From assembly GCF_052119585.1 (NCBI RefSeq), contig NZ_JBGQOJ010000009.1, positions 1 through 64,000 of the forward strand: a stretch of DNA of 64,000 nt, written 5' to 3'. The translations under genes were made by a program, and so were the position numbers. The notes under the pieces were generated by a model. That model was not told the DNA's origin and made no database searches. It saw only the letters and a list, made by a program, of their open reading frames with translations. The DNA is from JBGQOJ01 sp052119585 (GTDB lineage: Bacteria; Pseudomonadota; Alphaproteobacteria; Rhodobacterales; Rhodobacteraceae). The first letter of the stretch is position 1, and each line of letters begins with the position of its first letter. Shown here one piece after another: positions 7,367 to 16,036 of the stretch.

Positions 7367-7564
7367 ATGACCGACCCCGCTTATCAGCGCCTCGGCCTGT
7401 CATCGACGGCCTCGCCCTTGGCCGTCGTCCGCGCGGCGGTCCGGGCACTACACCCCGACACGCGTGCGGTCCGCAGTTTTCGGACGGCGCGCAAACGGTT
7501 TTACCGGCAGATGCTCTGCCAGCATGCTGCGCGTCAGGCCGCGACTGAACAGCCTTCCGGCTGA
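7367..7564 (+). CDS. Mini J-domain-like protein (65 aa)
   Basis: A very short protein that reads like the first two thirds of a DnaJ domain: an initial YQRLGL helix start, a helix (PLAVVRAAVRALHPD) ending in the His-Pro-Asp tripeptide at residues ~29-31, then a basic helix (FRTARKRFYRQMLCQHAARQ). The tripeptide is the part that triggers Hsp70 ATPase. Helix IV and any substrate domain are absent. It starts one base after the preceding stop. It could recruit the host DnaK to plasmid processes, or the resemblance could be accidental. Confidence 0.6.
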   Translation: MTDPAYQRLGLSSTASPLAVVRAAVRALHPDTRAVRSFRTARKRFYRQMLCQHAARQAATEQPSG

Positions 7565-7595
7565 TCGGCCGGGCTTGCTCCCATTCATCACAATC

Positions 7596-7622
7596 AGTGT
7601 CCGGCCCATTGGCCGGGTCACT
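7596..7622 (+). promoter_or_regulatory. GC-rich hairpin in the leader of the 7643 gene
   Basis: CCGGCC-CATT-GGCCGG (7601-7616) is a perfect 6-bp stem with tetraloop, flanked by AGTG/CACT that extend it. It lies 20 bases before the ribosome-binding site AGGAGG of the next gene and may be a leader element or the terminator of the upstream operon. Confidence 0.4.
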
Positions 7623-7642
7623 CTCATTTTCAGGAGGTTCCT

Positions 7643-8062
7643 ATGGCGGACTACTTCACCCATTTTTCGTGCCTGATCGACGTCGGCACACCCGACAATG
7701 CTGCCCGCGCGCTCGCGCTGTTCCAGCAGTGTCGCGACAAAGATCAGGATGCCGACGATCCGCATGTCGCGGGCTTTGATCTCTCCCGTCAGGACGCGCC
7801 GGAGGGCAGTGCCCTTTGGATCCACGATGACGACCACGGTGATATTGAGGCTGTCATCCACTTCGTACTGCGCCTTGCCGAAGACCTTGATCTCTCCGGC
7901 CTCTGGGGGTTCGAATATGCCAACACCTGCTCGCGTGCACGGCTTGGAGCTTTTGGCGGCGGCGCGCATGTCATCCATCTTGGCAACCGCACCACGATAG
8001 GTTGGACCAACACCAACGAATGGCTCGCGGCCGCCTTGAACGGGGAGGACGTCGATGCCTGA
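7643..8062 (+). CDS. Conserved plasmid hypothetical, acidic (139 aa)
   Basis: Not recognised at family level. The protein is acidic and soluble, with a fold that looks alpha/beta: MADYFTHFSCLIDVGTPDNA..., ALWIHDDDHGDIEAVIHFV, LWGFEYANTCSRARLGAFGGG, and a closing NEWLAAALN. A strong AGGAGG site is 6 bases before the ATG. Its last codons overlap the next gene's start by 8 bases, so the two are translationally coupled. Such proteins occur with the DUF6878/DUF6915 genes on Rhodobacteraceae and Sphingomonad plasmids; role unknown. Confidence 0.65.
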   Translation: MADYFTHFSCLIDVGTPDNAARALALFQQCRDKDQDADDPHVAGFDLSRQDAPEGSALWIHDDDHGDIEAVIHFVLRLAEDLDLSGLWGFEYANTCSRARLGAFGGGAHVIHLGNRTTIGWTNTNEWLAAALNGEDVDA

Positions 8063-8699
8063 AGTGATCTGCACGACGGTCTATCTATTCCCCGAACTGT
8101 CAGACGCCGCCAAGGAGGATGCCCGCAGTTGGTATCGCGAACTCGGCCCCCATGACGATTGGTGGGATGCGGTCTACGAGGATTTTGAGCGCATCTGCGA
8201 AATCTTGGGCATCCGCCTCAAGACCACCCCCGTCCGTCTGATGGGCGGCGGCACGCGGGCGAGGCCCTGCATCTGGTTTTCAGGGTTCTGGTCACAGGGG
8301 GATGGAGCTTGCTTCGAGGGCTACTTCAGCCACGCCAAGGGCGCGGCCGCCCGCATCCGCAATTATGCCCCGCAGGATCCAACGCTGCACGGCATCGCCG
8401 ACCGCCTGTTGGCCGTGCAGCGGCGGAACTTCTACCAGCTTGTCGCTGAGGCCAGTCACCGCGGCCGCTACTACCACGAATACACGATGTCAGTGGATGT
8501 CACACGCGACAGCCCGACCTGGCAGCCGCCAACCGAGGAGGCCGAAGAGATCGTGACCGAGGCACTTCGTGATCTGGCCCGTTGGCTCTACCGCCAGCTT
8601 CAGGCCGAGTATGACCACCTCACCTCGGACGAGGTCATCGAGGAGGGGATCATTGTCAACGAATATACCTTCACCAAAGTAGGACGGCGGTTCGGGTGA
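8055..8699 (+). CDS. Conserved plasmid protein, sometimes labelled antitoxin-like (214 aa)
   Basis: A soluble protein whose core (SDAAKEDARSWYRELG, DWWDAVYEDFERICEILGI, CIWFSGFWSQGDGACFEGY, a C-terminal EYDHLTSDEVIEEGIIVNEY) belongs to a family in phages and plasmids that databases sometimes call 'antitoxin of toxin-antitoxin stability system'. I see no toxin partner beside it, so that label should not be taken as function. It overlaps the preceding gene by 8 bases. The end of the protein (NEYTFTKVGRRFG) is typical of the family. Confidence 0.65.
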   Translation: MPEVICTTVYLFPELSDAAKEDARSWYRELGPHDDWWDAVYEDFERICEILGIRLKTTPVRLMGGGTRARPCIWFSGFWSQGDGACFEGYFSHAKGAAARIRNYAPQDPTLHGIADRLLAVQRRNFYQLVAEASHRGRYYHEYTMSVDVTRDSPTWQPPTEEAEEIVTEALRDLARWLYRQLQAEYDHLTSDEVIEEGIIVNEYTFTKVGRRFG

Positions 8700-8733
8700 G
8701 CTGCCATGCTGTCTTGCCGGTCGGAGTGGACGG

Positions 8734-9339
8734 CTACTTTGCGAGTGACCGCACGAGTGCCACCAAGGGCTCGAAGTCGTGCTGATCGGCGGCTCTGAGT
8801 GCTGCGATGTAGGTTGACCGGTGCGCACTTTCGGCGTTCAGCGTTCCACCACCAGACCAGTCGAGGAAGATGTCCGGATCGATCTTCGCCAAGTAGGCGT
8901 CCGCCATGATCCGCGCCCAACGTCCATTGCCGTTCGCAAAGGGATGGATCCAGACAAGACGGTGATGCAGGCGCGCCGTGGCTTCCAGCGGCTCGAAGCT
9001 TTTGTGGTCGCGCCAGTACCGCGCATCATCGAGGCAGGTGCGCAGCTCTGTTGAGATGTGCCAGACCGGTACCCCGATGTTCTTGTCTGTCAGACGGAAA
9101 ACGCCGGCCCAGTCCCAGACTTCCCCGAACAGGCGTTTGTGGATTTCGCGCACTGTGGCATCTGTCAGGACGTCAAACGATTTTGGGCGTCGGTCGAGCC
9201 AGGTAAGGCCTGAGATGATGTTCTCCCCTTCGAGTTCGTTCAGCTCGCCGCGCGTCGCAATGTGCTTGGCCTTGAGGCCAAGCAGTTCGTCGGGCGTCAG
9301 GGGGGTGGCGCCGTAAGGTTCGTGAAGCTCGAGCGTCAT
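8734..9339 (-). CDS. Mobile mystery protein B, Fic/DOC AMP-transferase-like (201 aa)
   Basis: Fic-domain protein with the complete catalytic motif HPFANGNGRWAR at residues 132-143 (catalytic His132, phosphate-binding GNGR). Fic enzymes transfer AMP or another nucleotide moiety to target proteins. I see no obvious inhibitory S/TxxxEG helix at the ends, so control may come from the partner encoded upstream. The start overlaps the stop of the HTH partner gene (ATGA). This two-gene arrangement with a Fic protein second matches the 'mobile mystery protein A/B' pairs on mobile elements, which behave like toxin-antitoxin or sensor modules. The molecular target is unknown. Confidence 0.85.
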   Translation of the reverse strand: MTLELHEPYGATPLTPDELLGLKAKHIATRGELNELEGENIISGLTWLDRRPKSFDVLTDATVREIHKRLFGEVWDWAGVFRLTDKNIGVPVWHISTELRTCLDDARYWRDHKSFEPLEATARLHHRLVWIHPFANGNGRWARIMADAYLAKIDPDIFLDWSGGGTLNAESAHRSTYIAALRAADQHDFEPLVALVRSLAK

Positions 9340-9797
9340 TGCCAGAAATCCCGTCGACCTTCACGGATGATGTCGGTGGCGAGTTCTTCGATCATCTCGG
9401 CTTCGCTGCGCAAACCCTCTGTCTGCTCTTCGAGAGCCATATGCGCCCGCGTGCGCTGGATAATGCGTCGTGCCTTCGCACGGGCTTGGGCCAGAACGAT
9501 CTCTTCAACGGGGCCTTCTCGCGGGATGATTGCATAGACAAGACGGCCGCCCATGGCTTCAGCGATCTTCTCCAGTTGGTTCACGGAGATGGTTCCGGCC
9601 TGTTCGTTCTGGATCGCGGCATAGATGTTGTTTCGTGAAATTCCGAGGCGTTCAGCAAGGGCCGGGGCATTCATCCCGATCGCTTGCTGGAAGGTGGCGA
9701 TCCAGCCGCCGATCGGCTTTGCAAGTGACTTCGCCAGGCTGGCAGCCTGGTTGATCCTCTCTTGGGCCTGTCTTTGCTTCGCTCGGGTAACCGACAT
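9336..9797 (-). CDS. Mobile mystery protein A, HTH partner of the Fic gene (153 aa)
   Basis: 153 residues from the ATG at 9797. The N-terminus is a helical basic stretch (RAKQRQAQERINQAASLAKSL), then an XRE-type helix-turn-helix at about residues 45-75 (APALAERLGISRNNIYAAIQ), then GRLVYAIIPREGPVEEIVLAQARAKA, a long helical tail typical of mobile mystery protein A. An upstream in-frame ATG at 9869 would add 24 residues unlike the family and would overlap the operator repeats, so it is rejected. It is coupled by a 4-base overlap to the Fic gene and probably represses its own operon through the palindromes upstream, while also acting as antitoxin. Confidence 0.85.
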   Translation of the reverse strand: MSVTRAKQRQAQERINQAASLAKSLAKPIGGWIATFQQAIGMNAPALAERLGISRNNIYAAIQNEQAGTISVNQLEKIAEAMGGRLVYAIIPREGPVEEIVLAQARAKARRIIQRTRAHMALEEQTEGLRSEAEMIEELATDIIREGRRDFWQ

Positions 9798-9835
9798 CTG
9801 CCAACCTATTATATTGCATTTGCGGTCATGCCGCC

Positions 9836-9951
9836 ATGCCAAAGTATGGCATAAAGTGAATTTATGCAATGCTATAGATTTGCAACTTTATCAATTATGA
9901 TATGCCACAGCATGGCGGATAGTCCATGCTTGCAATGCTACCGGATTGCAA
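9836..9951. promoter_or_regulatory. Operator array upstream of the mobile mystery A/B operon
   Basis: Two palindromes of one design: ATGCCA-N5-TGGCAT (9836-9852, perfect) and ATGCCA-N5-TGGCGG (9902-9918). Interleaved with them are two 21-bp direct repeats, TGCAATGCTATAGATTTGCAA (9865-9885) written in part, and the related 9931-9951 (TGCAATGCTACCGGATTGCA...). The regular arrangement ahead of an HTH gene suggests cooperative repressor binding. Confidence 0.55.
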
Positions 9952-10032
9952 GCCTGATGATCCATCACGGGCCTCAGCTAGAATCGAAACAACTCAGGTA
10001 CGCTTCCTGCTTCTTCATCCCTTAGAATACAG

Positions 10033-10326
10033 TCACTTGTTCCCGTCGATCCACTTTGACATGAGCCCCTTGTCGCGAAAGCACTCATCCGGCACGGCGC
10101 GGCGTTTGATCCGGGCGAGGCGCTCGGCAAAGGCGACCTGCTTTGATGTCGGGCGGCTGTCCTGCGTGCCCGGCTTCAGCCTGGCCTGCGCCTCGATCCA
10201 GGCGCTGAGGGACCGGCGATCCTGCTGAACATCCCACGGCAATAGGGTCTGATTGCGCAGTGCCAGTGATCGCGCATAGGCGATCTGCTTTGGGGTCGCG
10301 GGCAGGGCATAAGTGGTGTTTTCCAT
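10033..10326 (-). CDS. Small two-repeat protein (97 aa)
   Basis: The protein is an internal tandem duplication. Repeat one (residues ~9-46: TPKQIAYARSLALRNQTLLP...LSAWIEAQ) and repeat two (~58-95: TSKQVAFAERLARIKRRAVP...LMSKWIDGNK) share the pattern T-x-K-Q-h-A-h-A-x-x-L-A ... P ... W-I. Such helix-loop-helix units resemble small SAP/DUF3072-type nucleic-acid-binding folds, but I cannot assign it. The ATG at 10326 has AAAGGGA upstream; an ATG ten codons further up is possible. It is divergent from the giant helicase gene and shares its upstream region. Confidence 0.7.
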   Translation of the reverse strand: MENTTYALPATPKQIAYARSLALRNQTLLPWDVQQDRRSLSAWIEAQARLKPGTQDSRPTSKQVAFAERLARIKRRAVPDECFRDKGLMSKWIDGNK

Positions 10327-10404
10327 CTGGGAATTCCCTTTCTGGCTTGTTTCCAACCATAGAACAGAACAGGAACAAAATCAAGCTGGCTGTCGAGACC
10401 AAGG

Positions 10405-10502
10405 CGTTTGAGAGAAAGAGGAGGGCCGGGGAAGGTTAGGCCTGAGGGTGCCCGAAAGAGGGTGTCCGGGCCTGATCCTGTCCCTCATCCCGGAGTTTCC
10501 AA
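10405..10502 (+). promoter_or_regulatory. Structured leader type 1, second copy
   Basis: This parallels 6369-6472: AGAGGAGGGCCGGGG, then GGTT..G.CCT..GGGTGC, a GAAAGAGGGTG segment, CTGTCCCTCA and CCGGAGTTTCC immediately before ATGACCCA. Even the first codons after the leader match between the two genes. Confidence 0.5.
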
Positions 10503-13500
10503 ATGACCCATCTCGCCCCCGTTGCGCCTGCGCGCGCGCTTACGCCCGTCGCCTCAATCCCCTCCCCAGATACTGCTGCAGCGATCATCGCCGTTGCTGA
10601 AGCGCTGCAACCCGACTTGGCACAGGGATTCCAAATCGACGGGCTGCGCCTGCGCCTTGAGATGGAGCACGCTTTTGGCGGCTCAGATGCGACAGGCGCC
10701 TGGGACTGGAAGCTGGCCTATGAGGCTTGCGAGGTGGCGCTGGTCCTCTTCTTGCGGAAATTCGGTCGCGCGCTGTTGGCCCGGGCTGGATCGCCTACAG
10801 CCTTGCTGCCGATCCTTGCCAAGGTATCAAACCTGTTGCCAACTCATACCCGGCGGTCGGAAGAGATGGAGCGCTTCCAGCAATTCAGCACCCCGCTGCC
10901 CATGGGGTTCGCGGCACTTACGGCCGCGCAGATATCCGCGCGCGATCTGGTCTTGGAGCCTTCAGCCGGGACTGGACTTCTGGCCATCTTGGCCACGATT
11001 GCAGGCGGCAGCCTCGCGCTCAACGAACTTGCCGAGGCCCGCGCCGGTCTGCTGCGCCTTCTGTTTCCGGAATCCCCTGTCACCTGCTTTGACGCCGCTC
11101 AGATCGACGATTACCTCGACGCGCCCCTCCGCCCGAGTGTGATCCTGATGAATCCGCCGTTTTCCGCTCTGGCCAATGTCGATGGCCGCACGACAACGGC
11201 GACGGCCCGGCACATCCGTTCAGCTTTGGCGCGGCTTGCCCCAGGTGGGCGACTCGTGGCCATCACGGGCGCGAATTTCGCGCCCGATGTGCCAGCCTGG
11301 GTAGAGACCTTTGCAAGCCTGACCGAGTCCGCGCATCTGGTCTTTACCGGCGCGGTGTCCGGTGCGGCCTTCGCCAAGCACGGCACCAGTTTCGAGACGC
11401 GTATTTCAGTGTTCGACAAATGCCGCGGTGGTGAGGCAGGTGGCATCACCGCCGATCTGACGCGTCCTATAGGCCCAGATGTGACCAGCCTGCTCTCGCT
11501 GATCACAGCGCATGTCCCACCGCGCCTGACGCTGGAAACGCCAATATTGCGCGCACAAACTCCTCTTACCCCCTTCCCGGGAAATTCTACCCATGCCACG
11601 CGAACCGCCAAGGGCAGGTCGCACGCGACGTCCGCAACAGCCACCACCAGCACCGCAACACAGATCGATGCTGAGGATCTTGGCTATAGCCTGTGCGACG
11701 CGACCGAAGACGGTGCCAGCGCGCGCCTATCGGATGCCATTTATGAGACCTTCCGCCTGCAGGCGATCGACATTCCCGGGGCTGAACCGCACCCGACCAA
11801 GCTCGTCCAGTCGGCAGCAATGGCCTCGGTCGTGCCGCCGAAACCGACATACCTCCCCAAACTGCCCGCCGCAGTCCTGCGTGATGGCCTCCTGTCAGAC
11901 GCGCAGCTTGAGACGGTAATCTACGCGGGCGAGGCGCATGGCGCGCAGCTCGCAGGCGCGTGGTGCGTGGATGAGACCGGCGATATGATCTCGGCCGCAC
12001 CTGAGGACGCCACTGATGCCGTCCGCTTCCGTCGTGGCTTCTTCCTTGGCGACGGCACAGGGGCAGGCAAGGGCCGCCAGTCGGCCGGGATCTTGCTCGA
12101 TAACTGGGCGCAAGGACGGCACAAGGCGCTGTGGATATCCAAAAGCGACAAGTTGCTTGAGGATGCGCAGCGCGACTGGTCCGCGCTTGGGCAGGAGCGC
12201 TTGCTGGTGACACCGCTGTCGCGCTTTGCGCAAGGCAAAGATATCCCGCTGACCGAGGGCATTCTCTTCACCACCTATGCGACGCTGCGCTCCGAAGAGC
12301 GTGGCGCCAAGAAATCCCGCGTCGACCAGATCGTCGACTGGCTGGGGGCGGATTTCGACGGGGTGATCCTGTTTGACGAAAGCCACGCCATGGCCAATGC
12401 CGCTGGCAGCAAAGGCGAGCGCGGCGATGTCACTGCCTCGCAACAGGGCAGGGCGGGTCTGCGTCTGCAGCACAAACTGCCCAATGCCCGCGTGGTCTAT
12501 GTCTCGGCCACGGGCGCGACCTCAGTCCACAACCTCGCCTATGCGCAGCGCCTCGGGCTTTGGGGCAGAGAAGATTTCCCCTTCGCAACCCGCGCCGAGT
12601 TTGTCGAAGCGATCGAAGCCGGTGGCGTGGCGGCCATGGAGGTGCTTGCCCGCGATCTGCGGTCCCTTGGTCTCTACACCGCCCGGTCGCTCTCTTATGA
12701 CGGTGTGGAATACGAGATGCTGGTTCACGCCCTCAGCTCTGAGCAGCGTGGCATCTACGATGCCTATGCCGGGGCCTTTGCCATCATCCACAACAACCTC
12801 GCCGCAGCGATGGAAGCCGCGAACATAACTGGCGAAAACGGCACGTTGAACCGACAGGCCAAGTCGGCTGCGCGCTCGGCGTTTGAATCCGCAAAGCAGC
12901 GCTTCTTTGGTCACCTGCTAACCTCCATGAAAACCCCCACCCTCATTGCCGCCATCGAGGCCGATCTCGAGGCGAGACATTCGGCGGTCATCCAGATTGT
13001 CTCGACCGGCGAGGCGCTGATGGAACGCCGACTTTCGGAAATCCCGACTGACGAGTGGAACGACATCCGGGTCGACATCACGCCGCGCGAATACGTCCTC
13101 GATTACTTGGCCCATTCCTTCCCAGTTCAGCTCTTTGAGCCCTTCACCGACAGCGAAGGCAATCTCTCGTCCCGGCCTGTGGTGCGGGATGGCCAACCGG
13201 TGGAATGCCGCGAAGCCGCCGGCAGGCGCGACGCCCTGATCGAAAAGCTGGCATCATTGCCACCCGTGCCGGGGGCGCTTGACCAGATCGTGCAGCGCTT
13301 TGGCACCGACCTCGTGGCTGAAGTGACGGGCCGGTCGCGCCGCATCGTGCGCAAGGGCGAAGGGGCAGCGGCACGGCTGGTTGTGGAAAGCCGGGCGGGC
13401 TCGGCCAACCTGGCGGAAACCGCCGCCTTCATGGATGACCAGAAGCGCATCCTGATCTTCTCGGACGCGGGCGGAACGGGGCGCAGCTATCACGCCGATC

Positions 13501-14882
13501 TCGGAGCGAAAAACCAGCGACTGCGCGTCCATTATCTTCTGGAGCCGGGCTGGAAGGCAGACGCCGCCATCCAAGGCCTCGGCCGCACCAACCGGACCAA
13601 TCAGGCGCAGCCGCCGCTGTTCCGCCCCGTCGCGACCGACGTGAAGGCGGAGAAGCGGTTCCTCTCGACCATCGCGCGTCGCCTCGACACGCTGGGTGCC
13701 ATCACACGGGGCCAGCGCCAAACCGGCGGGCAGGGGCTGTTCCGGCCCGAGGATAACCTCGAGAGCCCCTTTGCCCGCGACGCGCTGCGCCAGCTTTACC
13801 GCCGCATCTATCGCGGCGATGTGGCGGGCTGCTCGCTCGGGGCGTTTGAGGATGCGACGGGCCTCAGTCTGACCGATGACAACGGGCTGAAAGACGACCT
13901 GCCCCCAATTACGACGTTCCTCAATCGTCTGCTGGCGCTGACGATCGACATGCAAACCGTGCTGTTTGCGGCCTTCGAAGAGCTTCTCGACCAGCGGATC
14001 GAAGGTGCCATTGCCGCGGGGGTCTATGACCTCGGGTTAGAGACACTACGCGCCGAGAGTTTCCGCGTGACGGACGCTCGGGTGATCTACACTCATCCGG
14101 GCTCCGGTACCGAGTCCAAGCTTCTCACCATCGCGGAAAAGCGCCGCAACACACCACTGTCGCTGGCCGATGCGCTGGACTGGCTCGACGATCCTAAGGC
14201 GCACCTACTGGTCAACAGTCGCTCAGGCCGGGCTGCGGTGCAGGTGCCCGCGACCAGCCTGATGCTGGATGATGGCACCATCGAGCCCCGCCTGCGCCTG
14301 ATCCGCCCCACCGAGGCGAACACGGTCCCGGCCAGGATCATGGAGGACACACATTGGCTCGAGGCCGACCGCGCGGCATTCAGTGCGGCCTGGTCTGCCG
14401 AACTGGTGGAGGTGCCGGAGTTCTCGGAATCCACACTGCATATCGTCGCGGGGCTGCTGCTGCCGATCTGGAAGCAACTGCCGCAGGATGAGACCCGGGT
14501 CTATCGGCTTCAGACCGATCACGGGCAGCGTATCATCGGTCGTCGTGTCTCGCCGACTTGGGTCGCGACAACGCTCGCCACTGATGCGCCAAAGCTCACG
14601 AGCGCGCAGGTTCATGCCCTCGTTCTCGAGGGCAAGACCGTCGTGCGGCTGGCCGAGGGGATGGAGTTGCACCGGTCCCGCGTCATGGGGGTGAACCGGA
14701 TCGAACTGTCGGGCTTTACGGAAGCCGCCAAGGACCGGCTCAAGGCCGATGGCTTCTTTTCGGAGATCATCAGCTGGAAGCTGCGCCTGTTCTGCCCAGC
14801 AGACTCCAGCGGCATCGCAGTGCTTGATCGTCTGCTTGCACGTTGTTCTGTGACAGGACTACATGCTCGTGGAGGGAACTGA
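10503..14882 (+). CDS. Strawberry-notch-type SF2 helicase fused to N6-adenine-type methyltransferase (1459 aa)
   Basis: A giant fusion protein. The N-terminal third is a Rossmann methyltransferase: SAM motif I VLEPSAGTGLLAIL (~150) and catalytic NPPF (~217). A low-complexity linker (~350-380) leads to an SF2 helicase of the strawberry-notch kind: Walker A GDGTGAGKGRQ (~516), DESH box (~625), VSATGAT motif III (~668) and the arginine-finger motif QGLGRTNRTNQ (~1024). The tail has no recognised motif. Homologues occur on alphaproteobacterial plasmids next to Toprim, SSB and DUF genes. An involvement in processing or marking incoming plasmid DNA (anti-restriction or establishment) is inference. 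It follows a type 1 leader, and the Toprim gene starts 3 bases after its stop. Confidence 0.9.
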   Translation: MTHLAPVAPARALTPVASIPSPDTAAAIIAVAEALQPDLAQGFQIDGLRLRLEMEHAFGGSDATGAWDWKLAYEACEVALVLFLRKFGRALLARAGSPTALLPILAKVSNLLPTHTRRSEEMERFQQFSTPLPMGFAALTAAQISARDLVLEPSAGTGLLAILATIAGGSLALNELAEARAGLLRLLFPESPVTCFDAAQIDDYLDAPLRPSVILMNPPFSALANVDGRTTTATARHIRSALARLAPGGRLVAITGANFAPDVPAWVETFASLTESAHLVFTGAVSGAAFAKHGTSFETRISVFDKCRGGEAGGITADLTRPIGPDVTSLLSLITAHVPPRLTLETPILRAQTPLTPFPGNSTHATRTAKGRSHATSATATTSTATQIDAEDLGYSLCDATEDGASARLSDAIYETFRLQAIDIPGAEPHPTKLVQSAAMASVVPPKPTYLPKLPAAVLRDGLLSDAQLETVIYAGEAHGAQLAGAWCVDETGDMISAAPEDATDAVRFRRGFFLGDGTGAGKGRQSAGILLDNWAQGRHKALWISKSDKLLEDAQRDWSALGQERLLVTPLSRFAQGKDIPLTEGILFTTYATLRSEERGAKKSRVDQIVDWLGADFDGVILFDESHAMANAAGSKGERGDVTASQQGRAGLRLQHKLPNARVVYVSATGATSVHNLAYAQRLGLWGREDFPFATRAEFVEAIEAGGVAAMEVLARDLRSLGLYTARSLSYDGVEYEMLVHALSSEQRGIYDAYAGAFAIIHNNLAAAMEAANITGENGTLNRQAKSAARSAFESAKQRFFGHLLTSMKTPTLIAAIEADLEARHSAVIQIVSTGEALMERRLSEIPTDEWNDIRVDITPREYVLDYLAHSFPVQLFEPFTDSEGNLSSRPVVRDGQPVECREAAGRRDALIEKLASLPPVPGALDQIVQRFGTDLVAEVTGRSRRIVRKGEGAAARLVVESRAGSANLAETAAFMDDQKRILIFSDAGGTGRSYHADLGAKNQRLRVHYLLEPGWKADAAIQGLGRTNRTNQAQPPLFRPVATDVKAEKRFLSTIARRLDTLGAITRGQRQTGGQGLFRPEDNLESPFARDALRQLYRRIYRGDVAGCSLGAFEDATGLSLTDDNGLKDDLPPITTFLNRLLALTIDMQTVLFAAFEELLDQRIEGAIAAGVYDLGLETLRAESFRVTDARVIYTHPGSGTESKLLTIAEKRRNTPLSLADALDWLDDPKAHLLVNSRSGRAAVQVPATSLMLDDGTIEPRLRLIRPTEANTVPARIMEDTHWLEADRAAFSAAWSAELVEVPEFSESTLHIVAGLLLPIWKQLPQDETRVYRLQTDHGQRIIGRRVSPTWVATTLATDAPKLTSAQVHALVLEGKTVVRLAEGMELHRSRVMGVNRIELSGFTEAAKDRLKADGFFSEIISWKLRLFCPADSSGIAVLDRLLARCSVTGLHARGGN

Positions 14883-14885
14883 TTC

Positions 14886-15917
14886 ATGTATTCTGAGACT
14901 GAAGATCTTGTCCGCGATTTGGCAGCAAATGCCGAAAGCGTTTGTCGTGCATACCTTCCCGCCGGGCGGCGGGAAGGGTCCTACTGGATCGTCGGCGATC
15001 TGCAGAACAATCCCGGCCGGTCGCTCTTCGTGCGGCTGGCGGGTCCGGCATCCGGGCCGGGCGCAGCCGGCAAGTTCACCGATGGCGCAACCGGCGAGCA
15101 TGGCGATCTTCTGGACATCATCCGCGAGAGGACAGGGATCTCACGCTTTCCTGATCTTCTGGCCGAGGCCCGCGCGCATCTTGGCCGTCCGCAACCGGTC
15201 CTCCCGGATGCGCCAGTGCCGAGAAAAGCCAAGGCCCCCGGTGGCACGCCAGCGGCGGCGGCGCGCCTGTTCGCAGCCTCTATGCCAGTAGCAGGCACGC
15301 TTGCCGACACCTACCTCCGCGCCCGGGGCCTCACCCATGGCGGGGTGATGGGCGCCCTGCGCTTCCACCCGAAGTGCTGGCACCGGGATGAGGGTCAGAC
15401 CAAAAGCATCCCCAGACCGGCGCTGATCGCGGCGGTCACCGATGGGGCAGGGGCCTTGCGGGGCGTGCATCGCACCTGGCTGGCGCCTGACGGACAGGGA
15501 AAGGCGCGGGTCGAGACGCAGCGGCGTGCTATGGGTCACCTCCTCGGCAATGCCGTCAGGCTGACCCCGCATGACGACATCCTCGTGGTCGGCGAGGGCA
15601 TCGAGACCATGCTGTCCCTGTCCGAGGCGGCCCCCGGCCTTCCCGTCTGGGCGGCGCTCTCATCGGGTCATCTCGGAGCCGTTCTGTTGCCGGAGGGGTT
15701 GCAGCGCCTCTACATCGCCATCGACCGCGATCCGGCTGGGCAACGCGCGGCAGAGAGGTTGAGCGCCAGAGCCACCAAGGCCGGGGTACCGGTGCGGGTA
15801 CTGGAACCACTGCTCGGGGATTTCAACGATGATCTCCGGGCGAACGGCAAGGAAGCGCTGCGCCAGCATCTGGTAGGGCAGATCGGGCGCGAGGATCGGC
15901 AGCGCCTGTTGGCTTGA
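14886..15917 (+). CDS. Toprim-domain primase-like protein (343 aa)
   Basis: The N-terminal ~100 residues resemble the DUF7146/primase zinc-finger-replacement region (YWIVGDLQNNPGRSLFVRL; GKFTDGATGEHGDLLDIIRE). The C-terminal half is a Toprim catalytic domain: VVGEGIETMLSLSEA (~235, the invariant Glu) and YIAIDRDPAGQRAAERL (~275, the D-x-D pair). TraC- and DnaG-like plasmid primases share this pairing. The likely role is making primers on transferred single-stranded plasmid DNA or regulating its replication. It is translationally close to the helicase gene (3-base gap) and probably co-expressed. Confidence 0.85.
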   Translation: MYSETEDLVRDLAANAESVCRAYLPAGRREGSYWIVGDLQNNPGRSLFVRLAGPASGPGAAGKFTDGATGEHGDLLDIIRERTGISRFPDLLAEARAHLGRPQPVLPDAPVPRKAKAPGGTPAAAARLFAASMPVAGTLADTYLRARGLTHGGVMGALRFHPKCWHRDEGQTKSIPRPALIAAVTDGAGALRGVHRTWLAPDGQGKARVETQRRAMGHLLGNAVRLTPHDDILVVGEGIETMLSLSEAAPGLPVWAALSSGHLGAVLLPEGLQRLYIAIDRDPAGQRAAERLSARATKAGVPVRVLEPLLGDFNDDLRANGKEALRQHLVGQIGREDRQRLLA

Positions 15918-16036
15918 GCCACGACGCGCAAGGGGCGGTCCGGGGCTGCGGGGGCAGGGGCCCTGCAGTCCTGTCGCGGGTGTGGATCATCACCTTTGCC
16001 TCTTTCTGGGTAAATCTCATCCACCCGACACCCGAG
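15918..16036. other. Intergenic DNA between Toprim gene and palindrome
   Basis: About 120 bases without a gene, containing a GC-rich GGGGCAGGGGCCCTGCAG segment able to form a small hairpin. Together with the palindrome to its right it makes a 370-base gene-free interval. Confidence 0.3.

Noticed and set aside
8055..8699. Toxin-antitoxin antitoxin
   Set aside because: Database label for the family exists, but no toxin gene is adjacent and the product is too large and enzyme-like; function left open.
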